Source: Bacteroidota bacterium
GTDB lineage: Bacteria; Bacteroidota; Rhodothermia; JANXDC01
NCBI GenBank assembly: GCA_025998875.1
Contig: AP024675.1
Location: 496,001 to 560,000, forward strand
DNA length: 64,000 bases
Direction of reading: 5' to 3'
Part shown: piece by piece, positions 8,838-18,586 of the stretch
Layout of the letters: the number at the start of each line of letters is the position of its first letter
Position numbering within the stretch: position 1 is the stretch's first letter
Made by a program: the position numbers and the translations under genes
Notes under the pieces: model-generated
The model's input: the letters and a program-made list of their open reading frames with translations, nothing else
What the model was told of the DNA's origin: nothing
Databases searched by the model: none

Positions 8838-11300
8838 ATGAGTCCTAATTTTTCCCCGATGCAGGATCCGGGTTCATATGCGCAGATAGCCCTTCCCCTG
8901 CCTCCCGTATCCTGGGAGTCCGAAGACGGGGGTACGTTTACCTACCAAATACCGGCAGAACTGTACGATCAGGCCCGTGTGGGCAGTCGCGTGCTCGTGC
9001 CGTTTGGCCGCAGGCGGGCCATCGGCGTTCTGGTTGGATGGACTGAGCACGCCCCGGAGGGAGTCGCGATCCGGCCCGTACTGGACATACTCGACAGCAC
9101 CCCGGCATTCTCGGAGGAACTGCTTCGGCTGACGCGCTGGGTGGCTTCCTACTACCTCTGCTCCTGGGGAGAGGCGTTGCGCGCAGCCCTTCCGGGCGCT
9201 TTTGAGCTCAAGGCGAGCTACCGGGTCTATCCCCTGCCCACAGCCGCCGACCCGAAACTGTCCGTCCGGCTCCGCAGGATCCTCGAGTGGGTGCGCACCT
9301 CGCCGGGTATCCGATATCAAACCCTGTCCCGTCGGGGTATCCGGCTCTCCGAACTATTGCATCTGGCCGAGCTGGGTCTGGTGCATCTGGAGGGCCACAG
9401 CCGTAGCGCCGAACCCGAGCTACTCCGGGAAACCTTCCTCCGGCCCGCCCCGGAGGCGCACTCCGAATCCGTGCTGGCCTCCCTGGAACGACGGGCACCT
9501 GCCCGAGCCCGCCTGCTTCGGTGGCTCCTAGAAGAGCAAAGACCGGTTTCCACGACCGAGCTGCTGCGCCGGACCGGGATCTCCCGCTCCACGCTGCGCG
9601 CGCTTCAAGCCAGCGGACTGGTGCAAATCGAGCACCGGCTGATCTGGCGACAGCCTCGCTACGAGAGCGAGGAATCCCCCGATCCGGTGGCGCTCACCGA
9701 AGCCCAGCGGCGGGCCCTTGGGGCTATCACGGAGGCGCTTCAGCGCCGATGCCATCGGACGTTCCTGCTGCATGGGGTAACGGGAAGCGGAAAAACGCAG
9801 GTCTATCTGGAGGCTATCGCGGCCGTCCTGCAGCAGGGGGGATCGGCCATCGTGCTCGTACCCGAGATCGTGCTCACCCCGCAGATCGTGGGCCGCTTCC
9901 AGAGGCGTTTTGGTTCCCTGGTCGCCGTTCTGCACAGCCGCCTATCGGAGGGCGAACGGGCCGACGCCTATCGTGGGATCCGGTCCGGTCTTTTCCGGGT
10001 GGTCATCGGCCCGCGATCGGCCGTCTTCGCCCCCGTACAGCATCTGCGCCTGATCGTTGTCGATGAAGAACACGAGCCGAGCTACAAGCAGTTTGATCCC
10101 GCCCCCCGATACCATGCTCGGGATGTAGCCATTCAGCGGGCCGCCCTTCTGGATGCCGTCTGCGTGCTCGGATCGGCCACCCCGTCCCTGGAGTCCTATC
10201 ATAACGCCCGCACGGGCAAGTTCACGCTTCTGGAGATGCCCGAACGCATCGAGGCGGCCCGCCTGCCCGAGGTGCGCCTGGTGGATCTGCGCCGCCATCC
10301 TCGTCGAGGGAGCTTGTCGGCCCCGCTACTGCGCGCCCTGCAGGAGCGCTTAAAAAGGGGTGAACAGATCATCCTGCTGCAGAACCGTCGGGGTTATGCG
10401 CCCGTCTTGGAATGCCAGGACTGCGGCTGGACCCCCGCATGCCCCTCCTGCGCAGTCACGCTCACCTACCATAAAAGCCATCGCCAGCTGCGATGCCATT
10501 ACTGTGGGCATGCCCAGCGGGCTCCAGATCTGTGCACACGCTGTGGATCGATAGCGCTCAACCCCCTGGGCATCGGCACCCAGCGCGTCGAGGAGGACCT
10601 GCATACGCTTCTGCCCGAGGCCCGGGTGATCCGGATGGATCTGGACACCACGACGCGCAAAAACGCGCACCAGGAGCTACTGCGTCGCTTCGCCCGGGGG
10701 GAGGCCGATGTGCTGTTGGGCACGCAAATGGTCGCCAAGGGGCTGGATTTTCCGCGCGTCACCCTCGTCGGGGTCATCAACGCGGACACCAGTCTGGCTT
10801 TCCCCGACTTTCGCTCCGCAGAGCGCACCTTTCAACTCATCACCCAGGTTGCCGGCCGCGCCGGACGGCGAGACCTACCCGGAGAGGTGATCATCCAGAC
10901 CCGAAACCCGGAACACTACAGCCTGCGCCTGGCCGCCGAGCACGACTATCCGGCGTTTTTCCGGCAGGAATACGCCCAGCGCCGTGCCCTGGGCTATCCC
11001 CCCTCGGGCCGCCTGGTGCGCGCGGAGTTTCAGCATCCGCAGGAGGGGCGTGCGCAGAGAGCCGCCCTGCTATTTGCCGATCGGATACGGGAAGCCAACA
11101 CAGGGGCGATGGTTCTGGGCCCGGAAGCCACGCTGGTGGCCCGTGTAAAGGGCCAATATCGCTTCCATGTGCTCATTAAGTTTCCGCCCGCCCTCCGGGT
11201 CCGGCTTATGGCTGTGATCCGATCGGCCCTGCAGGAATTTGCGGAAAAACACGGCGCTGTACGCCTGATCCTCGACGTGGACCCGCTGGGGGGATGCTAA
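8838..11300 (+). CDS. priA: Primosomal replication restart helicase PriA
   Basis: Superfamily-2 helicase that recognises stalled forks and reloads DnaB. 820 residues. The N-terminal 3'-end-binding domain (about 15-120) and winged-helix region are followed by Walker A GVTGSGKT (313-320), the DEEH box (409-412) and the aromatic-rich loop HEPSYKQ. A zinc-binding insert contains eight cysteines in CxxC pairs between about 530 and 575, starting CQDCGW, then the second helicase lobe with QVAGRAGR. The start at 8838 has AAAGGAAG directly upstream, closer than ideal; ATG 8859 lacks any site. It ends in a 4-base convergent overlap with tauE. The replicative helicase dnaB is also in this window (60.7 kb). 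Confidence 0.97.
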   Translation: MSPNFSPMQDPGSYAQIALPLPPVSWESEDGGTFTYQIPAELYDQARVGSRVLVPFGRRRAIGVLVGWTEHAPEGVAIRPVLDILDSTPAFSEELLRLTRWVASYYLCSWGEALRAALPGAFELKASYRVYPLPTAADPKLSVRLRRILEWVRTSPGIRYQTLSRRGIRLSELLHLAELGLVHLEGHSRSAEPELLRETFLRPAPEAHSESVLASLERRAPARARLLRWLLEEQRPVSTTELLRRTGISRSTLRALQASGLVQIEHRLIWRQPRYESEESPDPVALTEAQRRALGAITEALQRRCHRTFLLHGVTGSGKTQVYLEAIAAVLQQGGSAIVLVPEIVLTPQIVGRFQRRFGSLVAVLHSRLSEGERADAYRGIRSGLFRVVIGPRSAVFAPVQHLRLIVVDEEHEPSYKQFDPAPRYHARDVAIQRAALLDAVCVLGSATPSLESYHNARTGKFTLLEMPERIEAARLPEVRLVDLRRHPRRGSLSAPLLRALQERLKRGEQIILLQNRRGYAPVLECQDCGWTPACPSCAVTLTYHKSHRQLRCHYCGHAQRAPDLCTRCGSIALNPLGIGTQRVEEDLHTLLPEARVIRMDLDTTTRKNAHQELLRRFARGEADVLLGTQMVAKGLDFPRVTLVGVINADTSLAFPDFRSAERTFQLITQVAGRAGRRDLPGEVIIQTRNPEHYSLRLAAEHDYPAFFRQEYAQRRALGYPPSGRLVRAEFQHPQEGRAQRAALLFADRIREANTGAMVLGPEATLVARVKGQYRFHVLIKFPPALRVRLMAVIRSALQEFAEKHGAVRLILDVDPLGGC

Positions 11301-12109
11301 CCCCGGAGCAGATAGAGGATCATCCCCAGGGAAACCAGCGCGAAAATGCGACGCAACCAGGGCGCCGGGATGCGCTGGGCCAGATGGGCGCCCAAGGGAG
11401 CGCCCAGCGCACTTCCGACAAGCAGAGGGAGAGCCGTAACCCAGTCCACGTACCCCAGGCTGTATGTCGGAAGTCCCGCATGTCCCCATCCCCGCACGAC
11501 ATAGACCAGAAGGGCCACGCTGGCTATGGGCACGATGGAGGCAATAGAGGTGCCGGTTGCGCGATGCATCTCCATCCGGCCCACATAATACCACAGGGGC
11601 ACCATAACCACGCCCCCTCCTATGCCGGCCAGCGGAGAGACCACGCCCGCTGCTATCCCCACCAGCGGAGGCACCCATCCAGGAGGATGGCAGCGGCGCT
11701 GAACCCGGACACCGGATTGCAGCAACATGCGCACCAGGAGCATCCCGAAAATGACGGCCAGTACGATGCGCAGGATTTCGGGTCTGTAGCCAGGCTGCGT
11801 GGCCACCCCCCAGGTGATCAGCCATCCGGCCACCGCCCCAGTCAGGCCCGCCCAAAGGGCTTCGCGCCAGGCCACTTCCCCATGCCGCCAGTGTCCCAGC
11901 CCGCCCAATAGGCTCGTAACCCAGACACTGAGCAACGAGGTAGCCGCTGCCAGCGGGGCGATCAACGCCTGATCGATCCCGGCCAGGTGCTCGTAGTAGT
12001 GCAAAAGCAGGGGCGCCACAAACAGTCCGCCGCCAATGCCCAGCATGGCGCTCAACGTCCCCACCCCAAAACCTATGGCCACCCAAGCCAGGATCAACAA
12101 CGGGCTCAT
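11297..12109 (-). CDS. TauE/SafE-family membrane transporter (TSUP)
   Basis: Polytopic permease of about 270 residues, predicted to export sulfite, sulfonates or other anions across the inner membrane. The two TSUP half-repeats are visible from their glycine motifs: AMLGIGGGLFVAPLL near residue 25 and PLAGIGGGVVMVPL in the second half. Hydrophobic helices fill most of the length. The start at ATG 12109 forms an ATGA overlap with the terC stop, so the two are coupled; the frame upstream of it lies inside terC. The substrate cannot be read from the sequence. Confidence 0.85.
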   Translation of the reverse strand: MSPLLILAWVAIGFGVGTLSAMLGIGGGLFVAPLLLHYYEHLAGIDQALIAPLAAATSLLSVWVTSLLGGLGHWRHGEVAWREALWAGLTGAVAGWLITWGVATQPGYRPEILRIVLAVIFGMLLVRMLLQSGVRVQRRCHPPGWVPPLVGIAAGVVSPLAGIGGGVVMVPLWYYVGRMEMHRATGTSIASIVPIASVALLVYVVRGWGHAGLPTYSLGYVDWVTALPLLVGSALGAPLGAHLAQRIPAPWLRRIFALVSLGMILYLLRG

Positions 12110-12894
12110 GCTCCCTGCTGCCCCTCCTTTGTCTGTGCGGTTTCTTCTATGACGACGCCGGATACGCGATCCGAGCTCGGAGGCCTCCACATGCCCCCGA
12201 AAAAGAGCGCAAGCAATACGCCCCAGAACAGGAGCTTGTACCAAGTCTGCTCCGGCAGGTCGTGCGGCAGCAGGGCCACACCGGGGTGGCTGAGCGTGAC
12301 CACAGCCAGCTTGACTCCGATCCAGCCCACGATGAGGTAGGCCGCTCGCTCCAAGCCGGGGAAACGCTGCAGGAGTCGAATGAAGAAACTGGCCACCAGG
12401 CGCATGGCCGCCACCCCCACAAAGCCTCCCAGGATCACTACCAGAAAACGCCCCCCATCGAGTCCGCCGATCTGAGGCCAGGAACTTGGCGGCAGGCTCT
12501 GCACCAGGGCCACAGCGGCCAAAATGGAGTCAATGGCGAAGGCGATATCGGCTAGCTCCACCTTCGCCACCGTGGCCCAGAACCCGGATCCAGTCGGGGC
12601 CGGCCGTCCGGGATCGGGCTCCGACCTGCGGCCGAAGAGGTGCTTGAAGGCCACATATAACAGATATGCGGCGCCCAGGGCCTGAAATTGCCAGATCTGA
12701 ATGAGGATCGTGGCAAACAGAATGGCCAGAAACCGGAACACATAAGCGCCCACGAGCCCGTACGTAAGCGCCCGAAGCCGCTGCTCCGGAGGCAGGTGCT
12801 TGACAAGCACGGCGAGCACGAGTGCGTTGTCGGCCGAAAGCAACCCCTCCAGCACAACGAGCACGACGATGGTCCAGATATATTCCAGCCACAT
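12106..12894 (-). CDS. TerC-family integral membrane protein
   Basis: 262 residues with about seven membrane segments. The two TerC motifs are clear: EGLLSADNALVLA (E16, D22, N23) and VELADIAFAIDSI (E113, D116, D122), whose acidic residues lie in the membrane. TerC/Alx/MeeY proteins are linked to tellurite resistance and to manganese export, including metallation of exported proteins. It follows the sensor kinase gene by 3 bases and overlaps tauE by 4. A manganese-efflux role is inference from the family. Confidence 0.88.
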   Translation of the reverse strand: MWLEYIWTIVVLVVLEGLLSADNALVLAVLVKHLPPEQRLRALTYGLVGAYVFRFLAILFATILIQIWQFQALGAAYLLYVAFKHLFGRRSEPDPGRPAPTGSGFWATVAKVELADIAFAIDSILAAVALVQSLPPSSWPQIGGLDGGRFLVVILGGFVGVAAMRLVASFFIRLLQRFPGLERAAYLIVGWIGVKLAVVTLSHPGVALLPHDLPEQTWYKLLFWGVLLALFFGGMWRPPSSDRVSGVVIEETAQTKEGQQGA

Positions 12895-12897
12895 AGC

Positions 12898-14271
12898 CTA
12901 TCGTTTGCGCAGACAAATACGTATCGTGGTTCCCAGACCCGAACGGGAATCGGCCACGTAGACCAAGCCACCGTGGTAGGTTTCGATAATACGTCGCACC
13001 AGACTCAGGCCCAGCCCCCATCCACGGGGTTTTGTGGTAAAGCCGGGCCGAAAGATCGTCTTCCAGTGTCGACGCTCGATACCCCTGCCCGTGTCGCGCA
13101 CATCCAGAATGATCCATCCGCCTTCGGCTCTGCCGATGAGCTCGATCCGCCCTTCCGGATTTTCGATGGCATCCAGCGCGTTGCGGATCACGTTTTCCAA
13201 GGCCCACTCGAAAAGCTCGGCGTTGAGCATGGCCACGAGCTCATCGGGTACCCGAAGCTGAAGTTCCACATTCTTGCCCAGCTGAGGCAACCGGAGGCGA
13301 AAATAGGCGACCACTCGCTCCACAATGGGCCTCAGCGGCTCCGGATGCAACCGGGGTGCGGATCCGATCTGGGAGAAGCGCTTGGCCACCCGCTCCAGCC
13401 GTTCCACGTCCTCTCCGATCGCCCGAAGCACGTCTTCAGGGATCTGGGCAGAAGCGGAGGCCTCCAGCCAGCTCACCCAGCCCTGCAGGCTCATCAACGG
13501 GGTACCCAGCTGATGAGCCGCTTCCCGGGCCATACCGACCCAGAGATTGCTCTGCTCAGCCCGGCGCACGTAGGCAAAACCCAGATATCCGATGAGCACG
13601 AACAGACCGGTAAGGAGAAACTGCACCCAAGGAAAGTAGCGCAGCGCCTGGATCGTGGGCGACTCCCCGTAATAGATATACTGGGTGCGCCTGAGCGTGT
13701 CCGTTCCGTACTGGATCACGATGGGCTCGTGTTCCTCTGCCATGCGCCGCAGCAGCCGGTTCAGGTAAGCCTGACGCTCTGCATCCGTCCAGGTGGAGTC
13801 CATCTTCACGTTCTGGGCGAAGATAATCTGCCCGGACTCATCGACGAGCAGAGCCGGAATACGAAAGCGGTTCGCGGCGATGATATGGGTCAGGACGAAT
13901 TCCACATCCCGGGCGCCGAGTTCGCGTCGCGCGTAATCGAGCGCCTGGCGCCAGCGTCTCAGGCGCGCGCTATCGGGCAGGGCAACCCCCGTCGGGTTTT
14001 CGGGCAGATGCCCAAACCAGAAATAAAGCTGTTCGAACTCCTCCTGATAAGGGTTCTGAGGAGCATAGATCTGGTACTCGATGGCGCGCGCCCACAGCTC
14101 GATATCGGCCCGCTCTCGCTCCTCCAGCTGGGCCACGATGCGGCGCGTATAGTAAAGCGAGCCCAGGGCAATGGCCAACGCCCCGAAAATGAGGCCGATT
14201 TTCAGCCGCGTAGCCCAGGTATAGGGCTGGCGGATTACGATCGGAGGAGGAAGCGACTCTCTCGACCGCAT
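12898..14271 (-). CDS. Membrane sensor histidine kinase, orphan
   Basis: 457 residues. Membrane helices at about 22-42 and 213-235 flank a periplasmic sensor region of about 170 residues without recognisable similarity. The catalytic part has H253 in the H-box REAAHQLGTPL, a variant common in Bacteroidota, the N-box around N360-N364, DTGRGI (393-398) and GWGLGLSLV as the second glycine box. No response regulator is adjacent; neighbours are an ABC ATPase (1 base upstream) and terC (3 bases downstream). It may signal through an unlinked regulator. The sensed cue is unknown; metal or envelope stress would fit terC and tauE, but this is speculation. Confidence 0.88.
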   Translation of the reverse strand: MRSRESLPPPIVIRQPYTWATRLKIGLIFGALAIALGSLYYTRRIVAQLEERERADIELWARAIEYQIYAPQNPYQEEFEQLYFWFGHLPENPTGVALPDSARLRRWRQALDYARRELGARDVEFVLTHIIAANRFRIPALLVDESGQIIFAQNVKMDSTWTDAERQAYLNRLLRRMAEEHEPIVIQYGTDTLRRTQYIYYGESPTIQALRYFPWVQFLLTGLFVLIGYLGFAYVRRAEQSNLWVGMAREAAHQLGTPLMSLQGWVSWLEASASAQIPEDVLRAIGEDVERLERVAKRFSQIGSAPRLHPEPLRPIVERVVAYFRLRLPQLGKNVELQLRVPDELVAMLNAELFEWALENVIRNALDAIENPEGRIELIGRAEGGWIILDVRDTGRGIERRHWKTIFRPGFTTKPRGWGLGLSLVRRIIETYHGGLVYVADSRSGLGTTIRICLRKR

Positions 14272-14272
14272 A

Positions 14273-15181
14273 CTATTGGCGCAACGCCGTACCGGTCAGC
14301 TTCAGAAACAGGTCTTCCAGATTAGGAGGGCGCAGTACATAGGATCGCTCCTCCAATCGACCCAGCAGGGCGCTTGCCGCCTCCAGCGGCATCTCCACCC
14401 AGAGCCGATCCAGAAACGAGCGCGTCGGCCATCCGTCCAGCGCAGCCCGGGTTCTGGGTTCATCCGGCAGCTCGAGGATATAGCCCGTAAAATGCCTGCG
14501 AAGCAGCTCCTGCACGGTCCCCTCTACGAGCACGCGGCCCCGATCCATGAGCACGATCCAGTCGGCCAGACGCTGGGCCTCGTCCATGTAATGCGTGGTA
14601 AGCACGATCGCAAGGCCCTCGTTGCGCATTTCATGCACCAGCTCCCAGAGTCCGAGCCGGGCCTGCGGATCCAGCCCTGTGGTGGGCTCATCGAGGAACA
14701 AGACGCGGGGACGGTGCACGAGGGCGCGGGCGATCTGCAGACGCCGCTTTAGCCCCCCGGATAACGCTATGGGCAGCGCCCGCCGCTTCTCTTCAAGCCC
14801 AAAGCGGGCAAGCAGCTCGGCTATGCGCTTGCGGACCTGAGCGGACCGCAGACGAAAGTAGCGCGCATAGATCTCCAGGTTTTCCTCGACCGAGAAGTCG
14901 GGATCCAGCGTCTCGTCCTGTGTTACGACGCCGATCCAGCCCTTGATGGTCTCCCGATGGTGCTCAAAAGGGAGACCAAAATAGCGGATCGATCCGGAAT
15001 CCGGCCGCAGAAAACCGTACAGCAGGCGTACGAGCGTGGTCTTTCCCGCCCCGTTGGGGCCGAGCACGGCCAGGCAGGAACCCGGGGCCAGGCGCAGGCT
15101 GACGCCGTCGACGGCCCGCAGATCCCCGTACCGCTTCGATACCTCCTCGGCCTCGATAGCCCATTGCGCGCGAACCTCCAT
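14273..15181 (-). CDS. ABC transporter ATP-binding protein (DrrA/CcmA-like), no permease nearby
   Basis: 302 residues. Walker A GPNGAGKT is at 41-48, the Q-loop glutamine at 88, signature LSGGLK at 140-145 and Walker B LFLDEP at 161-166, followed by TTGLDPQ and the switch histidine in LTTHYMDEAQ. A C-terminal extension ending LEDLFLKLTGTALRQ is typical of ATPases of ABC-2 exporters for drugs or polysaccharides. The expected ABC-2 permease is absent: neighbours are lysS (9 bases upstream) and the sensor kinase (1 base downstream). The permease must be encoded elsewhere or the protein has another role. Confidence 0.9.
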   Translation of the reverse strand: MEVRAQWAIEAEEVSKRYGDLRAVDGVSLRLAPGSCLAVLGPNGAGKTTLVRLLYGFLRPDSGSIRYFGLPFEHHRETIKGWIGVVTQDETLDPDFSVEENLEIYARYFRLRSAQVRKRIAELLARFGLEEKRRALPIALSGGLKRRLQIARALVHRPRVLFLDEPTTGLDPQARLGLWELVHEMRNEGLAIVLTTHYMDEAQRLADWIVLMDRGRVLVEGTVQELLRRHFTGYILELPDEPRTRAALDGWPTRSFLDRLWVEMPLEAASALLGRLEERSYVLRPPNLEDLFLKLTGTALRQ

Positions 15182-15190
15182 ACGCTTCCT

Positions 15191-16810
15191 TCAGCACGGG
15201 ACTTCCTGATCCTGTTGCTGGCCCGAGGCGGATGCGGGGGGTGAGGCCGACTCGGGCTTCATGTGGGGGAACAGAATCACATCGCGGATGGATTCCTGGT
15301 TGGTCATGATCATAGCCAACCGGTCGATACCCACCCCGAGCCCGGCCGTGGGAGGCATACCGTATTCCAGGGCGCGCAGGAAATCCTCATCGATCTGCAT
15401 AGCCTCCTCATCGCCCTGTGCGCGCAGACGGGCCTGTTCCAGAAAGCGCTCCCGCTGGTCGATCGGGTCGTTGAGCTCCGAAAACGCATTGCAGAGCTCT
15501 TTGCCGTTGCAAATCACCTCAAAACGCTCCACCAGACCCGGCTTGCTCCGGTGCCGCTTGGCCAGCGGGCTCAGCTCCAGCGGGTAGTCCATCACGATCG
15601 TGGGCTGAATGCAGGCTGGCTCCACAAAGGTGCTGAAGAGCTCATCGAGGATTTTGCCCGCACCCATGGAGGGTTCCACCTGTACGCCCAGCTCACGGGC
15701 CACGCGCGCCAGCTCTTCGCGGGACAGCCCGTAGAGCTCGCGGCCCGTCGCCTCCCGCAGCGCGGTGAAGAACTCCACACGCGGCCAGGGCCGCCGAAAA
15801 TCGATCCACCGATCCCCGACCGGAACCCGCGTGGAGCCATGCAGGCTCAGGGCCACCGTCTCGAGCATCTCCTCTACGAGGCCCATCATCCAGTAGTAAT
15901 CCTTGTAGGCCACGTAGAGCTCGAGCATGGTGAACTCCGGGTTGTGGAACCGGCTCATGCCCTCGTTGCGGAAATCCTTGGCGATCTCATATACCCCCTC
16001 GAACCCTCCGACGATGAGCCGCTTCAGGTACAGCTCGTCGGCGATGCGCAGGTACAGGGGCATATCCAACGCGTTGTGGTAGGTCACAAAGGGACGGGCT
16101 GTGGCCCCGCCGTAGATGGGCTGGAGCACGGGGGTCTCCACCTCCAGGTAGCCGCGCGCGTCGAGAAAGTCCCGAATCGTGCGGATCATCCGAGCCCGCT
16201 TGCGAAAGACCTCCCGCACATGGGGGTTGACAATCAGATCCACGTAACGGAGGCGGTAGCGCTGCTCTTTATCCCGGAAGGCGTGGTAGATCTTGCCGTC
16301 TTTTTCCTTGGGCAGGGGAAGGGGACGGAGGGCTTTTGCCAGGAGCTTGACCTCTGTAGCGTGCACGGATATCTCCCCGGTTCGGGTCCGGAACACCCAT
16401 CCCCGCACACCCACGATGTCCCCGATATCGAAGAGCTTCTTGAGCACCTCATCGTAGAACTCCGCCCCCAGCTCGTCCCGTCGCGCGTAGATCTGGATAC
16501 GCCCGGTCTCGTCCTGGATGTGGAAAAACATGGCCTTGCCCATGATGCGCTGGCTCATGATGCGTCCGGCCACGGACACATACCAGCGCGCTTCCGGCGG
16601 CACCTGGCCCTCTGCATCGCCTGTTTCGGGATCCCGATACCGGGCCAGGATCTCGGCCGCGTGGGCGCTTACCTCAAAGGCCTCGGCCGGATAGGGGTCG
16701 ATGCCGCGAGCGCGCAACAAAACGAGCTCTTCGCGTCGACGTCGTTCCTGATCGGAGAGCTCTTGCTCTGGCTCCGGCCGGTACGCATCCGAATGCGGCG
16801 ATTCGTTCAT
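15191..16810 (-). CDS. lysS: Lysyl-tRNA synthetase, class II
   Basis: Charges tRNA-Lys with lysine. 539 residues from ATG 16810, preceded by AAGGAAG; the stop of the upstream gene overlaps this start as ATGA. The N-terminal OB-fold anticodon-binding domain (about 78-160) is followed by the class II core: motif 2 with R281/E283 in [14 protein letters not shown] and motif 3 GLGVGIDRL (490-498). NEGM and SRFHNPEFT are typical of bacterial LysS. The C-terminal tail ([18 protein letters not shown]) is low complexity. A tRNA-Lys(CTT) gene lies at 40.9 kb. Confidence 0.97.
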   Translation of the reverse strand: MNESPHSDAYRPEPEQELSDQERRRREELVLLRARGIDPYPAEAFEVSAHAAEILARYRDPETGDAEGQVPPEARWYVSVAGRIMSQRIMGKAMFFHIQDETGRIQIYARRDELGAEFYDEVLKKLFDIGDIVGVRGWVFRTRTGEISVHATEVKLLAKALRPLPLPKEKDGKIYHAFRDKEQRYRLRYVDLIVNPHVREVFRKRARMIRTIRDFLDARGYLEVETPVLQPIYGGATARPFVTYHNALDMPLYLRIADELYLKRLIVGGFEGVYEIAKDFRNEGMSRFHNPEFTMLELYVAYKDYYWMMGLVEEMLETVALSLHGSTRVPVGDRWIDFRRPWPRVEFFTALREATGRELYGLSREELARVARELGVQVEPSMGAGKILDELFSTFVEPACIQPTIVMDYPLELSPLAKRHRSKPGLVERFEVICNGKELCNAFSELNDPIDQRERFLEQARLRAQGDEEAMQIDEDFLRALEYGMPPTAGLGVGIDRLAMIMTNQESIRDVILFPHMKPESASPPASASGQQQDQEVPC

Positions 16811-17208
16811 AGCCCACTTCCTTCTTGCTCGAAGTCCAGATCCGGCCACACGCGCGTGACAAAATATCGCCAGATGGCCCAGCGCAACAGGCGTTCCTGG
16901 CTTTCCGTGTCCAGAGGCTGCAGGGGAGCTTGCCGGCGCCATCGGGTGAATCCGGTCTCCGGATCCCGCCCAAGCGCTTCCAGATACCCCAGGGCAGCCA
17001 GGGCGAAATTGGCCCCCTCCTGCACGAGATCCTGCTTGTGTTCCTTCTCCAGCCCGGGCTGGTAACCCAACCCCAGCTCGCGCAACCCGATCAGGAACAG
17101 CACCCCCTCCAGCGAGGGAGGTTTACCCAGCCGACGGGCCAGGCGTTCGAGCAGCCGTTCCCAGCGACGATCCAGATCGTCGGGCGCCTCGATGCAAAGA
17201 AGGAGCAT
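16807..17208 (-). CDS. Conserved-looking hypothetical protein upstream of lysS
   Basis: 133 residues from ATG 17208 (GTG 17223 is an alternative). Mostly helical, rich in Leu, Arg and Glu, with an orderly segment [18 protein letters not shown] and then [11 protein letters not shown]. No signal peptide, membrane helix or enzyme motif is visible. The sequence has normal codon positions and couples to lysS by an ATGA overlap, so it is probably a real gene. The first 86 bases overlap the tail of the TMEM205-like gene in another frame. I do not recognise a function. Confidence 0.65.
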   Translation of the reverse strand: MLLLCIEAPDDLDRRWERLLERLARRLGKPPSLEGVLFLIGLRELGLGYQPGLEKEHKQDLVQEGANFALAALGYLEALGRDPETGFTRWRRQAPLQPLDTESQERLLRWAIWRYFVTRVWPDLDFEQEGSGL

Positions 17209-17764
17209 GCGTATCCCATCCACTCAGTCCCATAAGAGCCAGCCCCAGAAGCAGGGTGACCCCACTTAGGCGGCTGTACCAACGATGCAGGCGCTCAAAG
17301 CGGGCGCGCTCAGGCCGGGGATCCTCTGTGAGGGGCAGATCAAAATACTTCACCTGACGACGCAGCTCTTCGAGCTGTGGGGCAAGCCAGCCCCCGTATA
17401 CGGCCAGGAGCGCGATCATGAGCCCGGCAAGGGCGGTGCGCAAACGTAGATAGCGGGGACGAAAACGGCGCCGCGTCCATAACAGCAGGGTGCCGGCGAG
17501 CAACAAGACGGCCCCCAGAAGCTCCAACCCCCGTATCCGGTGCAGAATAGCCCCGGCCAGATACCCTGCCACGGTTCTGGGCCCGTAGGATCCGGCTTCT
17601 CCGTCGAGCATGCGCGCCTGCACGTCCATCTCGGAGAGCAGATCGAAAACCCGAGGGGCCACGGCGAACCCGAAGCTCAGCAGCGCACCCACCCACAGCA
17701 CAAGGCCCATCCAGGTGAGCAGACGCCCCAGACGAACATACCAGGGAGCCGACCGATCAGACAT
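17123..17764 (-). CDS. TMEM205/DUF4149-like membrane protein
   Basis: 213 residues with four membrane segments at about 16-37, 84-101, 110-128 and 168-184. The first helix segment LTWMGLVLWVGALLSFGFAVAP followed by VFDLL resembles the TMEM205-like/DUF4149 family, whose role is unknown. The last 25 or so residues, beyond ALMGLSGWD, are Arg/Ser/Pro-rich and overlap the next gene by 86 bases; they look like the by-product of an open second frame rather than conserved protein. The start ATG 17764 lies in a 96-base divergent gap with tsaB. Confidence 0.65.
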   Translation of the reverse strand: MSDRSAPWYVRLGRLLTWMGLVLWVGALLSFGFAVAPRVFDLLSEMDVQARMLDGEAGSYGPRTVAGYLAGAILHRIRGLELLGAVLLLAGTLLLWTRRRFRPRYLRLRTALAGLMIALLAVYGGWLAPQLEELRRQVKYFDLPLTEDPRPERARFERLHRWYSRLSGVTLLLGLALMGLSGWDTHAPSLHRGARRSGSSLGTAARTPGPSAG

Positions 17765-17860
17765 ACTCGCTCCGGCAGATTTACTGTGCGAAGATCCACA
17801 CGGGGGCGGAAAAATGCACGCCGTGCCTGCTTTCCTGCTCCGGTTGTACCTTTGGGGGCT

Positions 17861-18571
17861 ATGGAAGGCACCCGAACTCGGATTCTGGCGCTGGAAACGG
17901 CCACTCCCACGGCGAGCGTGGCGCTCCTGGAGGGCACAGAGACCCGGCTGGTCTGGATCTTGGAACGCCCCCAGATGCATGCCGAACGGCTCATGCCAGC
18001 TGTCGAGGAGGCCTTGGCCCACGCGGGCTGGCGCTATGAGGACCTGCAGGCCGTGGCCGTCTCGGCCGGCCCGGGCTCCTATACCGGACTGCGCATCGGC
18101 ACGAGCACGGCCAAAGGTCTCTGCTTCGCCCTCGGGATTCCTCTGATCCCCGTCCCCACGCTGGAGGCCCTGGCCTGGGGAGTGAACCCGATCGCCGGGC
18201 ATCTGGGGGTGGATATCCTGGCCGCGATCGACGCGCGCAGAGAGCATGTATATGCGGCCCTGTATCGTCCCGGCAACGAGCCTGAACTCCTCTGGGGCCC
18301 GGAGCTCAGCCCCATCTCCGCTCTGGTCGCCCGTCTTGCCGGCCCGGTCCTACTTGTGGGCCCCGGAAGCCGGAAAAGCGCCCACGCGTTGCAGGCCTCC
18401 GCAAAGGAGTCTATCTTACTGCCGGATTCCTGGATCCGGCCCTCGGCCGAATGGGTGGCCCAGCGAGCCCAAATCCGCCTGCTTCGGGGTCAGACGGCCG
18501 ATATCGCCTCCTTTGAGCCCTGGTATCTGCGTGATTTCGTGGCCGGACCTGCACGCAATCCGTTCTCTTAA
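17861..18571 (+). CDS. tsaB: tRNA threonylcarbamoyladenosine biosynthesis protein TsaB
   Basis: Partner of TsaD and TsaE in making t6A37 on ANN-decoding tRNAs. 236 residues of the ASKHA fold: N-terminal ILALETATPTASVAL with ETAT at 12-15, and the GPGSYTGLRIG motif at 70-80 followed by AKGLCFALGIPLIPVPTLEALA, typical of TsaB. The metal-binding histidines of TsaD are absent, as expected. Start at ATG 17861 with GGGGG upstream. The frame is open further upstream but without family similarity. accD follows after 15 bases. TsaD is not in the window. Confidence 0.93.
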   Translation: MEGTRTRILALETATPTASVALLEGTETRLVWILERPQMHAERLMPAVEEALAHAGWRYEDLQAVAVSAGPGSYTGLRIGTSTAKGLCFALGIPLIPVPTLEALAWGVNPIAGHLGVDILAAIDARREHVYAALYRPGNEPELLWGPELSPISALVARLAGPVLLVGPGSRKSAHALQASAKESILLPDSWIRPSAEWVAQRAQIRLLRGQTADIASFEPWYLRDFVAGPARNPFS

Positions 18572-18586
18572 GGGAAAAGGTGCGCC

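Noticed and set aside
12688-14325. 545-codon plus-strand frame opposite the sensor kinase and terC
   Set aside because: Spans two real genes and has no recognisable domain.
15263-17065. 600-codon open frame on the plus strand opposite lysS
   Set aside because: Shadow of GC-rich coding sequence; its protein is low in hydrophobic order and has no family marks, while lysS has full class II motifs.
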